Positions 12,001-23,900 of a stretch of DNA of 64,000 nucleotides are shown here, one piece after another (the stretch's first letter is position 1; each line of letters begins with the position of its first letter). Below the pieces are notes generated by a model that did no database searches, was not told the origin of the DNA, and saw nothing but the letters and a program-made list of their open reading frames with translations. Source of the DNA: Struthio camelus (lineage: Eukaryota > Chordata > Aves > Struthioniformes > Struthionidae). Made by a program: the position numbers and the translations under genes. The stretch spans positions 4,754,001 to 4,818,000 of the forward strand of contig NC_090946.1 of the NCBI RefSeq assembly GCF_040807025.1. The letters are read 5' to 3'.

Positions 12001-14052
12001 GTCCAGAGATTATCCAGTAATTTAGTGTAATGAAGCCTCCTAACTGTGTGGATAAGCATGGTGAGCAAACCACGAAATGGCTTCTATATAAAGCAGAGTT
12101 TCTTATCTCTAGGCAAAAAGTCTTTTTAAACAACTCAAACATGCTGGATGAATATGCTAAGTAATTCAGAGGAGGTTGTTATGATAGGCTAGGTGTATCT
12201 CCCTCATTAAAAAACCCACTATTTTCAATGAAAATGTAGTGCTGAAGGATCTACTTGTCTTGCAGCCGCAGATTAATTGATACGCAGCTGGCTGAACTTA
12301 CAAAGACCTTACATTGAGCTTAATGACATTTCACTATTCAGGTGTGCATAACTATGCAATTGCTTTAGAACTAAGCAATTTCAGAGTTTCAGGTCATATT
12401 CTGGAGAAGTTAGGGGCAAAATATGAAAGGGGAGATGGAGGACACATGGTGTTCCAGACCTCTGGGCAAGGAGACCTGCTGGTAGTGGCCACACACCTAT
12501 GTTATCAGAAGCTGTAACGGTTCCTCCCATCTTCCCAGCATAGGTGTGGGATGCGGATGCGGGGAAGGAGAAGGGAGAAAGAGAGGACATTCGGATCCCT
12601 GGGCATCGCACAGATGACAGGATGGAGGGGTCGTGGAGCGGCAGGAGGCCATCCCTGAACGGGCAAGAGTGGGGGGTCCTCCGCGTGCTCCCAGCTTGGG
12701 GGAACCCCGAGGGAGCTCAAGGAAAGCTGGTGGGCCAGGCTGTGAGGGATGCTGGGAGCCTGTGGGGAACGCAGTTCCCGAGTGTTTAGACCATTGCTGG
12801 TCCTTGGTGGTTGAGCAGGGCAGGCAAAGCAGGTGTTTTAGCATCAATTTTCAATATGCATGTACATTAAATCCAACAAGCCCATGTTGAAAGAGAGTCT
12901 CAAAGTCTCTCAACTCATTCGTGGCACATCTAGCGCTCTTTATGATAGGCAGTTGCCTGAAGCTCGCAAATAGCTCTGGCAGGGTGTAATGAAGCTCCGA
13001 GTCCCGCAGGATCCTTTCTGATGATCACCAACAGCATCGCTACTCCTTCTCCATCCAGCCTCACACACTTAAACAACACAGGGAGAGGCCAGGGTAGTCA
13101 CAGTGAGGTACACAAATGGTAGCTATAACCGACTTCTTGTGCATGGCAAATGAGTTTGTTCCTGTTATTTAGCGTTTCCCCACGGAGAGGAACCATATGG
13201 TTTAGCGTAGCCTAAAGGGCAAAAGCAGGAACGCAGCAGCGCAAGAACCAATTTGTAGAAATGGGAATTGCTGCAGGGTTTATGCTTTGCCACCTTCTAA
13301 ATAGTTGACTTAGCTGGATTAGAGAGCCCGTATAAATGTGCTAGATGAGGCATTATTTCCAGTAAAAAATAATTTCAGAAGGGTTGACTGTCTCATGAAA
13401 ATATGTTGTTCGCGCTGATGCAAGTTTAGTGGCTGGTGAGAAACACTTCTTCATTACATGTATTCCTTGCAAGCCCTGACTGAGAGGCACATTCATCTTT
13501 TAAGGAGGTGCAGGAGTATGCTGCATCTAATAATGCTTTTTTGAGTCTGACGCCTCCAAGTTGAACTTACATTCCTTAATAAAACAAAAGCAAATACAAA
13601 TATCTGGATGATGAGAAACAGCGACCTCCTTCCTGGATGAAACAGCAAAATGGACATAGTCAAAGCCCAGGTCACTTTACCATTCACTGGGCAGCTGGCC
13701 AGCATCTTCTCTTGGCAGCATCAACAAAATTTTTGGTACTTGCTGCTTGAATTTGTCTGACTAATGTTTCTGTGACCCACTTAATTTCAGAGGCAGCAGA
13801 GCAAGGACTCAGCCTGCTTCAGTGCCTTTAAAACCTGAAGCATCTTGTCTCTGACACCAGACATTATCATCACAAGGCAAGAAAAATGGTGTGTGGAACA
13901 GGACTGATCATTACCCATTTGACCTCAGCCCTGTTTCAGTTCGCAATATCCTTTCATGCATTCAGTAGCAATAAACAGCCTGCAGGCTAGCTGTGTTGCC
14001 CCGTGAAATTTGTTTGAGAGGCAATCATGGACTGGCATTGAATGGGTGCTGT
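9089..14052. other. Intergenic DNA between CHST14 and BAHD1 (proximal part)
   Basis: No gene is recognised. The stretch holds a G-rich tract (about 9948-9980), a 17-base tandem duplication at 11514-11547 and a conspicuously GC-rich block at about 12540-12790 inside AT-richer DNA. Open frames are short and show no family resemblance. Confidence 0.5.
11514..11547. repeat. 17-bp tandem duplication
   Basis: ACCATACAGCTGAGCTG is followed directly by ACCATACAGCTGAGCCC, 15 of 17 identical. It is a simple slippage-type duplication in intergenic DNA. Confidence 0.8.
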
Positions 14053-14165
14053 AAGATGAGAGACAACGGGCATAAGTTGAAGCAAGAGAGTTTCAGACTG
14101 GAAATGAGGAACTTTTCCTCAAGACAACGGTCAAGCGTTGCAGCCCATTGCCCAGAATGCCCAGC
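14053..14165 (+). mobile_element. Old CR1 ORF2 C-terminal fragment
   Basis: The plus strand encodes RDNGHKLKQESFRLEMR followed by NFSSRQRSS. This aligns with the C-terminal piece of the CR1 copy at 7.4-7.7 kb ([20 protein letters not shown]). The nucleotide match runs from AACGGGCA to TTGCCCAGA with many differences and a small deletion. It is an old, strongly decayed insertion in the opposite orientation to the other CR1s here. Confidence 0.65.
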
Positions 14166-16864
14166 ACAGATTGCAAAGAGATCCTCTCATCCAGCAAAGG
14201 AAATGCAGCCAGGAGGAAGGCGGCAGTTGCTGGTAGCTGTATTCTGCTGGAGATTCGGACAAGAAATAAAGCACGTTGTTCCCCCATTGAACGAAGCAGC
14301 CTAGGCCAGTGCAATAAGGAGGTGGGGCTGCCGACTCTCCTTTTCAGAGCATTGGGGATCTGCAGTGCCTGCAGTAGGGCAGGACCTCAGGCTGCACCAG
14401 AGATGGCAAATGGCACATGCTTTGCCTCTCAAATGCCTTTTTCTCCCCCACCCTAGGCTTTGGACATCAGGAAAAATGGTTGGGTTTGAGTGAGGAAATA
14501 AATGCATCCGTTCCCCCATTGCTCTCTTGCTATAAACCATGTTTACCCCCTGCTGCCAGGATGCAGCCCAAGCCTGGGAGCACAGCAGTGAGAGCTGCAG
14601 AGATCGTGCCCCCTGCAGCATTGCCAGGTGGGGTACAAACATGCAAGAGAGCTCAGCATGCCTGCTTTTTGGTGGTGAAGGCAGAAAAAAGTCATTTCCT
14701 TTAGCTTCCTTTACCCAAGACCTGAGTTGTCAAGGGGCTGCAGCATCACCCTTATGTCCTGGTTTGCTAAGATCCTCATCACTCTCCCAGAGGGACAAAT
14801 GCAACAACTACCTTGAAAAGAGACAGTAGACTAATCTAGATCCCAAAGTGGGATGCCATAAGCAAAGCTTTTTAAGTTAACAAAAAATATACAGTGAGTC
14901 TTTAACTTTGCATGGACACAGCATATCTGGAAAAGTGTTAATGATGTTGCATGCAGGCTGGCCCCGCTGCTCTCCTAAGTCCAGGGTTTCACACCAGCTA
15001 CAGTCGGCTGCTGACTTCAGACGTTAAAGCAGCTCAAGCTAGTGCTCTCGGCGTTCCCGAGATAGGGAGCTCCCATTGGGAAATCAATTCCCGCAGGGTT
15101 TTCCAGCTTTGTTCTTGTAGGACAGGAAGAACAAAAGCCAACCAGGCTCACTCGCCTGCCTGAAAATGGCTCATACGGTAAAATAGATGGTGCTAATAGG
15201 CCATATAATTCCCCTTTTATAGGGTGCAATTATGCAATGTGCTATTAATATGACACTCCTCCTCTGTGTTGCCTGCCTGTATGCTAACACGGGGGACGGG
15301 TGCATGTTTTTAACCTGCATTCAGCTCCCACAGGCTACGATTCGCAGGGCCCTCCTGGGGAAAGCAGCCATGCAAAGACAAGAGCGACCAAGACCTTAGC
15401 AGCCCGGCTTATTAAAAATGATGCAGAGCTATCATCTACTGCTCAAGCTTCAAGTCCGAAATTAAGTAGGAAGCCCCAAGCAGCTGCCTGCTTGTGGTAG
15501 GAGGAAAAATAAAAGGTTGTAAAATGGGCTGGGCCACAGGGATGCGTAAAAGTGCAAACCAGCAGCTCCTTATGCGCTCAGGGCTGCTCTTGCTGCCCGC
15601 TGAAAGACTTCAAAGGCCTCTCTGCTTTCTAAATCTGCATTCAAGGACTGCCAAAAAGCTGTTTGTTGCTTCAACCTGAAGAGCCTTTGTGTGGGTCAGG
15701 CTCTACATGCTAAAAAGCAGTGCGTGCAGGGCACGGGAGAAAACGCGGGAAAGGCTCTCGTACCTGCTGCATCGAGTCACGGTGCTCTGAAGAAAGAAGG
15801 AGAATTTACATGTCGGAGAGGAAAGGATAGAAAAGTTTTTTCCCTCAGCTCTCCCTTGCATGCCTGATGCTTTCAAACCCACTACATTTCTGGCTTGGGA
15901 AGCGGTAATGTGCTGGCAAACGGCTTCCCCGAGGGGCAAGCCTGCCATTGCTGGCTCTTCCCTTTCCAAAATCTGCCTCGCCAGCCCCCAGCTCGTCACA
16001 CTGGCTTCTCCATGCAGGTGCTGTTGGCTGTCCCAGCAGCAAAGAGGTGCAGCCAGCCATATCCCTGCGCTCCTAACCGCAGTGCTGTGAGCAGAGCACG
16101 GCCAGCACGGGAAGCAAACCTGGGGATGCACAGCTAAAAAACAGGGTAATTTATGACCTGCCTGGACGCGGAGCAAACCAATGCACTTCCAAGAGATTGG
16201 CTGTGCTATAGCAGATGTTTGCATAGGTGCCAATTTCTTTGCTGGGGCAGAGGTTTTGCTATTTTCCCATTGAAAATACCTTGCAGTGAGAGTGGTTTGG
16301 TTGCCCATTTTCTAATGCAAATAGCGCAGCTTGCTTACCACTACGGAGAGCAGAAAATAGTCACAGAGCTGCAGGCCGCTTTCAGTGTTGTTAAACTGAT
16401 TTGCTTGGAAAAATTACTAGGTAGTCGAACATACTCAAATTCTACCTGGTTTTGCAGAACACTGGAGAGGTTTATAGAGGTATTAAAATTAAATATGAAG
16501 CCACAGAGTAAACGGTGCTTCCATTCAGCCTATCTTGTAAATCCAGTTTAAATTGTTTCCTTTATTAAATATCCTTTCCTCTTAAAAATGGATGAACTGC
16601 TCTCACTGGGGGATCTGACGGCAAAGCCACCTCATCTCTATAGCAACAAGTTACACAAACGCAGCACTGGCTTCCATAGCAGGGACTTGGCTTAATACTC
16701 TCCATTATGTTGCCCCTTTTTAACATCACCCTTGCAGCGTTTCCCACTATTAACTCTCTCTGTTAGGCCAAGACCTAGAGGAGCACCAGGATTTCGCAGC
16801 ATGCTGGGCTTTCCTCTGCAAAGGCTCTCCAGTCACAAATGCCGTCCCGTCCTGTGCGGATGTA
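14166..16864. other. Intergenic, nothing recognised
   Basis: A 201-codon minus-strand frame at 15703-16308 starts with ATG but shows no domain, is rich in scattered Cys, His and Trp, and has no promoter or splice context. I treat it as chance. No other structure is evident. Confidence 0.45.
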
Positions 16865-17312
16865 CACTAGACCCAGTGGTGACCCCTGGGGGCCACCGCT
16901 AGCTACAGGCCTCCAACTAGACTCTGCGCCACTCATCACAACCCTGAGCTCTGTCATGCAGCCAGTTCTTAATCCACCTCACTGGCCACTCATCCAGCTC
17001 ACACTTCCTGGGCTTGCCTATGAGGATGTGATGGGAGGCAGCGTCCAAAGCCTTGCTGAAGTCCAGGGAGACAACATCCACTGCTCTGCCCTCACCTACC
17101 CAGCCAGTTGTCCCATCATAGAAGGCTACCAGGTGGGTTAAGCATGATTTCCCTTTGGTGAATCCATGCTGACTACTCCTGATCACCTTCTTGTCCTCCA
17201 CATGCTTAGTGATGACCTCCAGGAGGAGCTGTCCCATCACCTTTCCAGGGATGGAGGGGAGGCTGACAGGCCTGTAGTTCCCCGGCTCCTCCTTCTTGCC
17301 CTTCTTGAAGGG
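16865..17312 (-). mobile_element. CR1 LINE, internal reverse-transcriptase fragment
   Basis: About 450 bases matching the middle of the CR1 copy at 8.36-8.79 kb, for example the shared stretch around CTCCAACTAGACTCTGCGCC. The minus-strand frame reads MGQLLLEVITKHVEDKKVIR, then KGKSCLTHLVAFYD and VDVVSLDFSKALDA. Both the 3' end and the 5' part of the element are missing, so it was broken after insertion. Confidence 0.9.
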
Positions 17313-20300
17313 TCATTTGTTCTTTATAGGATAAATTTTCAAGGCTCAAGCCTCACAGGAAGATAATTTGGCGCTGCAGAAGGGCCAAAGCAGAGCATGC
17401 TCAAGCACTGGGGGCCCTGCCCAGTCACTCCAGAGATGTGTCCTTGTCCCGACATAACGCCAAAGGCCCTGGGGCCTGATCCTGCCTGCTCCATCACAGC
17501 AAGCCTCATGCAGATACATGCGCTGCTCCTCTGTCACAGCTCATTTATCAGTAGCTGCTTTGAAGACACCGAGCTGGGAGAGTGACTGAGTGCTCTGTCA
17601 CGTTAATATGACAGTCAGAATTGCTCCTGTCTCTTAGCTGGGATGAATTTTGGCACAATTACAGTCAATTCCACTTAGTGGCACTAAAGCGGCAGTTAAA
17701 CATAACCAGGAGCTCCCAGCTCTTGCTCTGATGGGAAGACACTATGGCAACCAGAAGAGGCCCTGGCTGCTGCTTTGGGGGTCACTTGGCTGCAAGTTGC
17801 AAGAAAACAAATGCAGCAGTAAGCCCCATGGGGAAGCTACCGCAGAGCTGCATGCTAGAAGCCCCGCTGGTGTCTTCCTAGGAAAAAGCACCTGGTTCAA
17901 AGCAAAGAAAAGCTTAAGGCTGTGAAGCAAATGGATGTTTCAGCTTCTCTGAGGCTGCAGTGAGCTGTAGCAGTAATGTGAAAGTCTGAACCATCCCATC
18001 CATCTCAAGGGATTTCATTCTCAAGCCTAAGGACACCCTTTTAAACATCTCCCACCCATTCGACATGCTTGTCCCAGAACCCAAACCTCATACAAACCCT
18101 CTGCAGGTGCCTATAACCCTGATCGCTCCTTTCTGGCGCCCCAAGTACCCCAGCAATTTCCACAAGGCTGCTGTACGTTGCCATCTCCAGATGAAGCATA
18201 CTAAAAGTAGGAGGCCCTGGAGATCTGAATGTTTGCATTAATCACTGTTATAATTGGTTCATTAAAAATAGCAGAGTTTTATTCATTTAAATGGCACCAC
18301 TGGGATATCCTCAGCTTGCTACTAAGTGATGCAGGATTCAGGCCCAGCCTGGTGCCCTGCATGTCTGCACGTCCCAGGTTTAGGCACTCACCAGATTGTC
18401 CTGTACAAGGATGATCCCAGCACCAGGTGTATTGCAAGAGCAGGAGGAGTTTGTCTAATGCTAGATCTGGAAGAGCTGGATACACTCAGGGCAGCCTCCC
18501 GCGTGTAGCTGATATCAACAGTAAATCCAATTTTCTTCAACATTAATCCCAACTTTGCAATCAACCCCAGATTAGCCTAGTGACAACAGCTCACCGTGCA
18601 GAAAGAGCTGAGACAGAGAAGCTTTTTCTGGGTTTGTCCTCCTTACCAAGTCCTAAGCGAGATTGGTACCATCTGACAAAGCACAGGAGCTGGCCAGACG
18701 TATGGGATACACACAGAGGACAGCTTTGGGCTAGACTTCTGGAGTCCAAGTTACTAAAGCCCATGATGATACCACTGGGTCTCCGCACTAGCCTCTTATT
18801 CTTGTTAAGTACAACTTAAACGTTTCTCCCCCAGCCATAGAGGCAGGTGCTTTCCAAACCTGAAGAACTCAAGTAGGTTTACTTTGCAGTGGAAAAGGTA
18901 TGTGCAGGGCATGGGGTGTGTATGTAATAATAATATATAATAAATAGAAAAAGGCAGCAAGCTTTGGTTCTGTAGCAAAAAGCAGTGTCAGAAATATCAT
19001 GCCCCCTGACCCTATACAAGCTTGTCAATTTAAACATCGCTGAAAAAAGTTCCTTAGTCCTTTTGGGAAGCCATTCACAGCCTAATGCATTTTACCATTG
19101 AGACGGTTTCCTTTTTCAGCCTAAAACCTTTCATTTCTATCCACTTCTCCAGGTTTGCCATTAACGTGCTTGCAGCTGTCTTGCAAGGAGCAGCACCGTA
19201 ACAAGGAGCATCGTTAAATGCAATAGGTACAGAAAGCAAGGGCAGGTGGCAAAAGAGACCCAATCCCATGCAGTCAGTCTGGGAGCTTTTATGGCAGGGC
19301 AGGAGGGGGACAGTGATTAGAGGACTCAGGAGCTACAGCTGCAGCTTTTGCGGGACCGGCAGATGCCCCAGCTTCATGCACCAGACAGCTTTCAGGTCTG
19401 CTGGTGGGGAGCACCGATGCGCAGCCTCCTGCGCAAGCTCACCTGCGAGTAAAGGTAGCGATGCTGCTGCTACAGAAAAACCCCCTTGTTTTGCTGGTGC
19501 ACCACTCCCCAGGTCGCTGAGACAGTCAGCAGGGATGCGAGGCATAGTTTAAGCTGTGGTTACTGTGCCCAACTCATCTGCAATCCTTTCACAAGCTGCA
19601 CTTGCTGCTGGCTCCCCGCTCTATAATTAGGAGCAGATTCAGTATCAGGAGCAGACGGTACTTTTCTTCCCGCTTGTTTTTGTTCCCAGATCTTGTTCTC
19701 TCCCTCCCTAAGCAGGCAAGGGTCCATCTCTAATTAATACATGGTATTATTTATATGAATAGCTGATCCCAAGGGTCAGTTGCCCGGGCCAAGAAACTAA
19801 ATCATGTCTCCTCCCTGCCCGCAGGTGTGTTAAGTGCCCGCTGAGCTGGGGGTGCAGGGCGAAAGGCACAAGGCGCAAGCCCCAGCAACGGGCACCGCTT
19901 CAGCCATCCTCATGGCACGCATCCCCCCAGCCATGGCTCCAGGATGCTCCTGCTCCGTCAGGCCACAAAACGCTTTGCCAAAAGTGATGTTTGGGCCAAC
20001 TCCCTTTCTGAAGCATGGGCTGACACAGCAAGCTCTGTGGCGTAGCCACAGCTGCCTTCTCCGTCTTCAATGCTTTTAACTATTCCCTCTGATGACAGCG
20101 GTAGAGAGCAGACTGAGTGAAAACAAAATCAACCCCTCCCCACCCCCAAACCCACGTCCCCGACTGGTACACCTTCCACTTGCTCCATCTGCAGTAGACA
20201 ACTCAAGAACAGTTCAGGCCCGGGCTACGTCCTAGCAAGGACGAGGAGCCCTTCCTCCTGGCAAAATTCCTTCTTGATCCCAAGTCCCAAACCCCGAAGT

Positions 20301-20485
20301 CTGCGCTCCCATATCGACCCCTTTGAGGCACTTCTGGTTCCCGTGCTACCATCCCATCCTGCTTTCTCCCCACCAGTCGACTGTCCCCAAGCAGGCCTGG
20401 GTTGGAATTTTGTGCCTGGTTCATGAGAGGAAGAGAAAGACAGTGCAATACTGACCTGTTTTCTAAATCAATACAATTTTTCAAA
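17313..20485. other. Intergenic DNA downstream of BAHD1
   Basis: No gene recognised. Short unrelated open frames only; an ATAATAATATATAATAAATA-type AT tract lies near 18930. The left limit of BAHD1 transcription is not defined, so part of this stretch could be 3' UTR if the distal polyadenylation signal is not the true one. Confidence 0.45.
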
Positions 20486-20491
20486 TTTATT
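20486..20491 (-). terminator. BAHD1: Candidate distal BAHD1 polyadenylation signal
   Basis: TTTATT on the plus strand gives AATAAA on the minus strand about 3.2 kb after the BAHD1 stop. A long 3' UTR is usual for BAHD1 in other vertebrates, so this distal site is plausible. Without transcript data the choice between it and the proximal site at 23466 is open. Confidence 0.3.
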
Positions 20492-23397
20492 TTTTTTAAG
20501 AATTACTTCTAATATATCTTTCTCACAGAAGGGGGGGGTATAGGGAATGTTCTCATTCCATCTGTAAACACTGAAATACAGATCTGGGAAACCAGGGAAG
20601 AGACACAAAAAAAGTGCATTTTACAAAATTATCAACTAAAATATATTTTACATGTATTACGTTTCAATTTAAATTCTACTGACTGCATTTTCAGTTTCAA
20701 AAAATATTTCCATATCTAATAGATTAAAAAAGCATGAAATATTTTCATTATGGATAAGACATTTCGATTCATTTACATGCTGTTTGCACAACAGCATAAG
20801 CAACCATATGAATCTTGAACAATGTTCTTGGCCTGAAGCAGATTCTCACGCCAGAGAAGTCCAGATTTGGCCTCTCCAGACATGGGCAAAAGCCCGTTAC
20901 AGACTGAGGGCAAGTACAGTTTCTCTTCTACCTGGAGAGGAGTCAGGACAAAGTTGGAAGTTGGGGTGGGGGTAGGGGGTCAGGAGAAGGAATTTCAGCA
21001 AGTTACTGTGGTTTCCAAGGCTAGGTTTCAAACCCTTCCCTGACTATGCAGCAATGCTCAGGGTTGGACTGGAAGGTGGTCTTGAAATATGGCGCGTCTG
21101 ATGGCACCTCTGCTAAAGGAAGGTAGCTGCAGGAAGCTTGCCTTCTTCAGGCCGGATACCAAAGGAGACCCTAGCGAGTCAAGCATGTGCACTGAGGGGT
21201 TCCCCTGACCTTTCAACGCCATCATGGTGAACCACGTCCCCCCTGGCTGAGCTGGGCCCTTTCCCTCAAGCACTGCTCTGCCCCCTCTGCATGCAGGGCT
21301 AGCCACAAGCGCCCTTTGCAATAGGCTGCAAGGGCAGGAGCAGCTCCGCTTCTCCAGCATCCTCCCTTGCTGCTAAGGGGAAGGCCGTTGAAGACATCCT
21401 CGCCCATCAGCATCAGTGATCACTTTCTCTGGCACCTTCTCATCCCATGCCAGCACTTTCCCCTGGCTGAGCGAGAGTCCCGAAAGCAATCCTGACTCCG
21501 TCCCGATACCGCGCTGTCACAGCTGCAGCCCAATTACATCGCTCCAAGAGACCACCAGTGTCCAAGCTAATTGTTAAGGAGAAATCTGAGCAATTACTTC
21601 GACACTAACAGTATCTTGAGGTATAAATGAGATTCGATGCTTCACCCACGGATTCTTGCTTACGTACCTAGGATCACACCTCCTACGGCTGGGCATTTTC
21701 CCCTGGGCCACACAGGCAAGAACAACAGGCTTTTCCACCATCCTCCGCAACACTGAGCGGGAATTGTCCACTGGGGCAGGGAGATGCAGGCCCTGCTGTC
21801 CTACTGTGGTGGGTCTCAAACCTTTTCATCTCCTCTTGAGTCTTCTTCTTCTAGACACGTTCCCCTCTTTGGTATGTAGAGCAAAACTCGGGAGATCTAT
21901 GTTAACCAACAGAGGTTACGCAATTTCCACCTCACGGATTTGATGCTGCAGGGTTTTCTCCAGGCCAGGTAGGTGTCAGAGCAAGCCAACAAGCCCTCTG
22001 TTCCCAACGCGCCAGTCTCCGTGGTGAGTACAGGTAGTGCTACTTCCACTGACAGGACAACATTAAAGCAGTATGAACACTTCTATCATTTAACACTAGT
22101 TCAGAAGACCCACCCCAAAACTGAAAATGCAGATCCCTAGTTTAAACGAGTGACTTCAGCCAGCAGTCAGCAGACCCAAGGATCGATAACGGTGCTGATT
22201 CACGTTCTTTAAATTAGTGCAATCTACAACCAGGTTCCCAGCTTTGTGTGACTGATCCAGCGGACTCTGTTAGGCTGTCCTTTGGTTTGCTTTAGAATTA
22301 ACTTGAATAGTTTGTGTTAAGATAAACTAGAGTCTATCTAGGATCTACAGACATAAGGCAAGAGGCAAAAATCTGTAGGAATCAGGTAGCATTTATCAAT
22401 GCAAACCTCTTCCTGGTCAGTTCCTTTCAGGAGCCACAAAGCCACTTTGGTGAGCTTCCTCAGGTGCCAGGATGAGTTTGCGGGGAGGCTGCAAGGCAGC
22501 GCTGAGACAGCACTGCTGACTGCTTCAGCAGTACATCCAGGGCCAGGACAGTCACCTCAGGGCCGTTTAAAATTTTTTTTTTTAAAAAGTCTCCAGAAAA
22601 ACGATTGCCATTTCTCCCCCTGCCTCTGGCTTCTCCAAACACTGAAGACACCTGGATTCAACAGGGACCACAAACAAAAAGTAAACTGGGAAGAGAGAAT
22701 AAAACCCACTTTCATCACTATGCCCTCTAACAACCGCTGGAGGAAGGGAAACACTTGGAAGGGAAGACAAAGCATGGTTTTCCTGCACGGAGCCACTTTG
22801 GGTGCCGCCAGCTCTAGAACAAGGCATGCCTGCTGGGGCAAGAGATCCTCTGGGGCAAGGTTAGGGCATCTGCAGCAGCCGCACAGCTCTCCGTAATGCT
22901 GCGCTGGGAGGTAGAGCCTACGATCATGTTGACTTTCTGCCTGCCTTTGAGATAGAGGAGATTTCCAGGTCCAGCTGTGAAGCCCCGTTCTAGGCAGTAA
23001 ATTATAGAACAGTTCTCGAGAAGGTAAGGGGAAGAGAAACGCAAGGAGAAAAAGGGGCCACCTCTTCCCTTGATGGGGCAAAAACCTATTCAAGCATGAC
23101 AGGAGGCCATTCCGTATCCAGGTAGCTTCAAAGGGAACTGGTGTATTTTGAAGGAGCTCTCACTCACCAAGAATCCTCTGTCTTTTCTGCCGGGCAAAGA
23201 TGACTATCCTGTGCTCTGCACCAAGGAATTGATCTCAGTCCTCACACTTCACATTAGGACATGAAAACCACAGAACTGTCACAGCTTGACTCATACAATG
23301 CACCAAAGCATCCTTCCTGCACCTTCTGACCTTTCCCAGCGACGATGGCTCTGGATTCAGTTTACTGGCTTTTATCCCCTGCAAACCCCTCCCAATA

Positions 23398-23482
23398 TAT
23401 GCATCTTTAGATACATATATAGATATAGATTTACATATGCAGGTACCTATATCTATATACATATATTTATTTTATACGTATA
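23398..23482. repeat. AT-rich (TA/TATC) repeat with inverted repeat
   Basis: An ATATAT/AGATATAG-type stretch contains TATATAGATATAG at about 23416 and its reverse complement CTATATCTATATA at about 23446, separated by a short spacer containing ACATATGCAGGTACC. It could fold as a hairpin in the BAHD1 3' UTR. The proximal AATAAA lies at its downstream edge. Confidence 0.7.
23466..23471 (-). terminator. BAHD1: Candidate proximal BAHD1 polyadenylation signal
   Basis: AATAAA on the minus strand about 240 bases after the stop codon, embedded in an AT-rich repeat. Its position in low-complexity sequence makes chance occurrence likely. Confidence 0.25.
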
Positions 23483-23710
23483 TATTTTCATTTATGCTTT
23501 TAATGAAGTGCTGTGCTTTGAACTGCTGCCTTCCTCCACAGGGATCTGCTCCTGCACACGTTTTTCAGTTTGAGGAAAGAGCGCTGGGCCCACCTGCCTG
23601 CAAGCAGCACAAGGAAAGTTGTTGAGAGTGCACAAACGTCCCAGACCGTCACCCTGCTATCAGCTCTCCGGTGCTGCTCGTCCTCACTGTGGTCCAACTG
23701 AAGGGTTGTG

Positions 23711-23900
23711 CTACTGTGGGTTCTTCAAGATGCGTCCGTGTCTGAAATCGTAGACGTGACGACAGAGGAAAACCAGCTCAGGGTCAGTGTCCTCGGGCAC
23801 CTTGCGGTGCAGAGGCGTGGAGTACTCCTCTGAGGGAGGAACCATAATGGTTTTCCTGCCTGGGATCCCTTCAACTCGACGCTTTGCCAAGGCACAAAAT
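23711..23900 (-). CDS. BAHD1: BAHD1 terminal coding exon
   Basis: The acceptor TTGCATTGCAG precedes 190 coding bases that begin with the third base of an Arg codon. The frame reads FCALAKRR, then [10 protein letters not shown] and [20 protein letters not shown], and ends GRILKNPQ with TAG. This is the C-terminal end of the BAH domain and the invariant tail of BAHD1. Confidence 0.96.

Larger units (their letters stand above)
20492..23710 (-). other. BAHD1: BAHD1 3' UTR (inferred, extent uncertain)
   Basis: No splice-compatible coding sequence follows the BAHD1 stop. The stretch has only short unrelated open frames, the longest 178 codons at 22557-23093 on the minus strand, spanning a poly-T tract. 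If the distal signal is used, all of this is 3' UTR; if the proximal one is used, only about 240 bases are. Confidence 0.35.

Noticed and set aside
15703-16308. 201-codon minus-strand frame beginning with ATG
   Set aside because: No recognisable domain, no promoter or splice context, and length not surprising in 64 kb searched on six frames.
22399-23093. Frames of 165 (plus) and 178 (minus) codons
   Set aside because: Lie in the inferred BAHD1 3' UTR; no family resemblance, and the minus frame crosses a poly-T tract.
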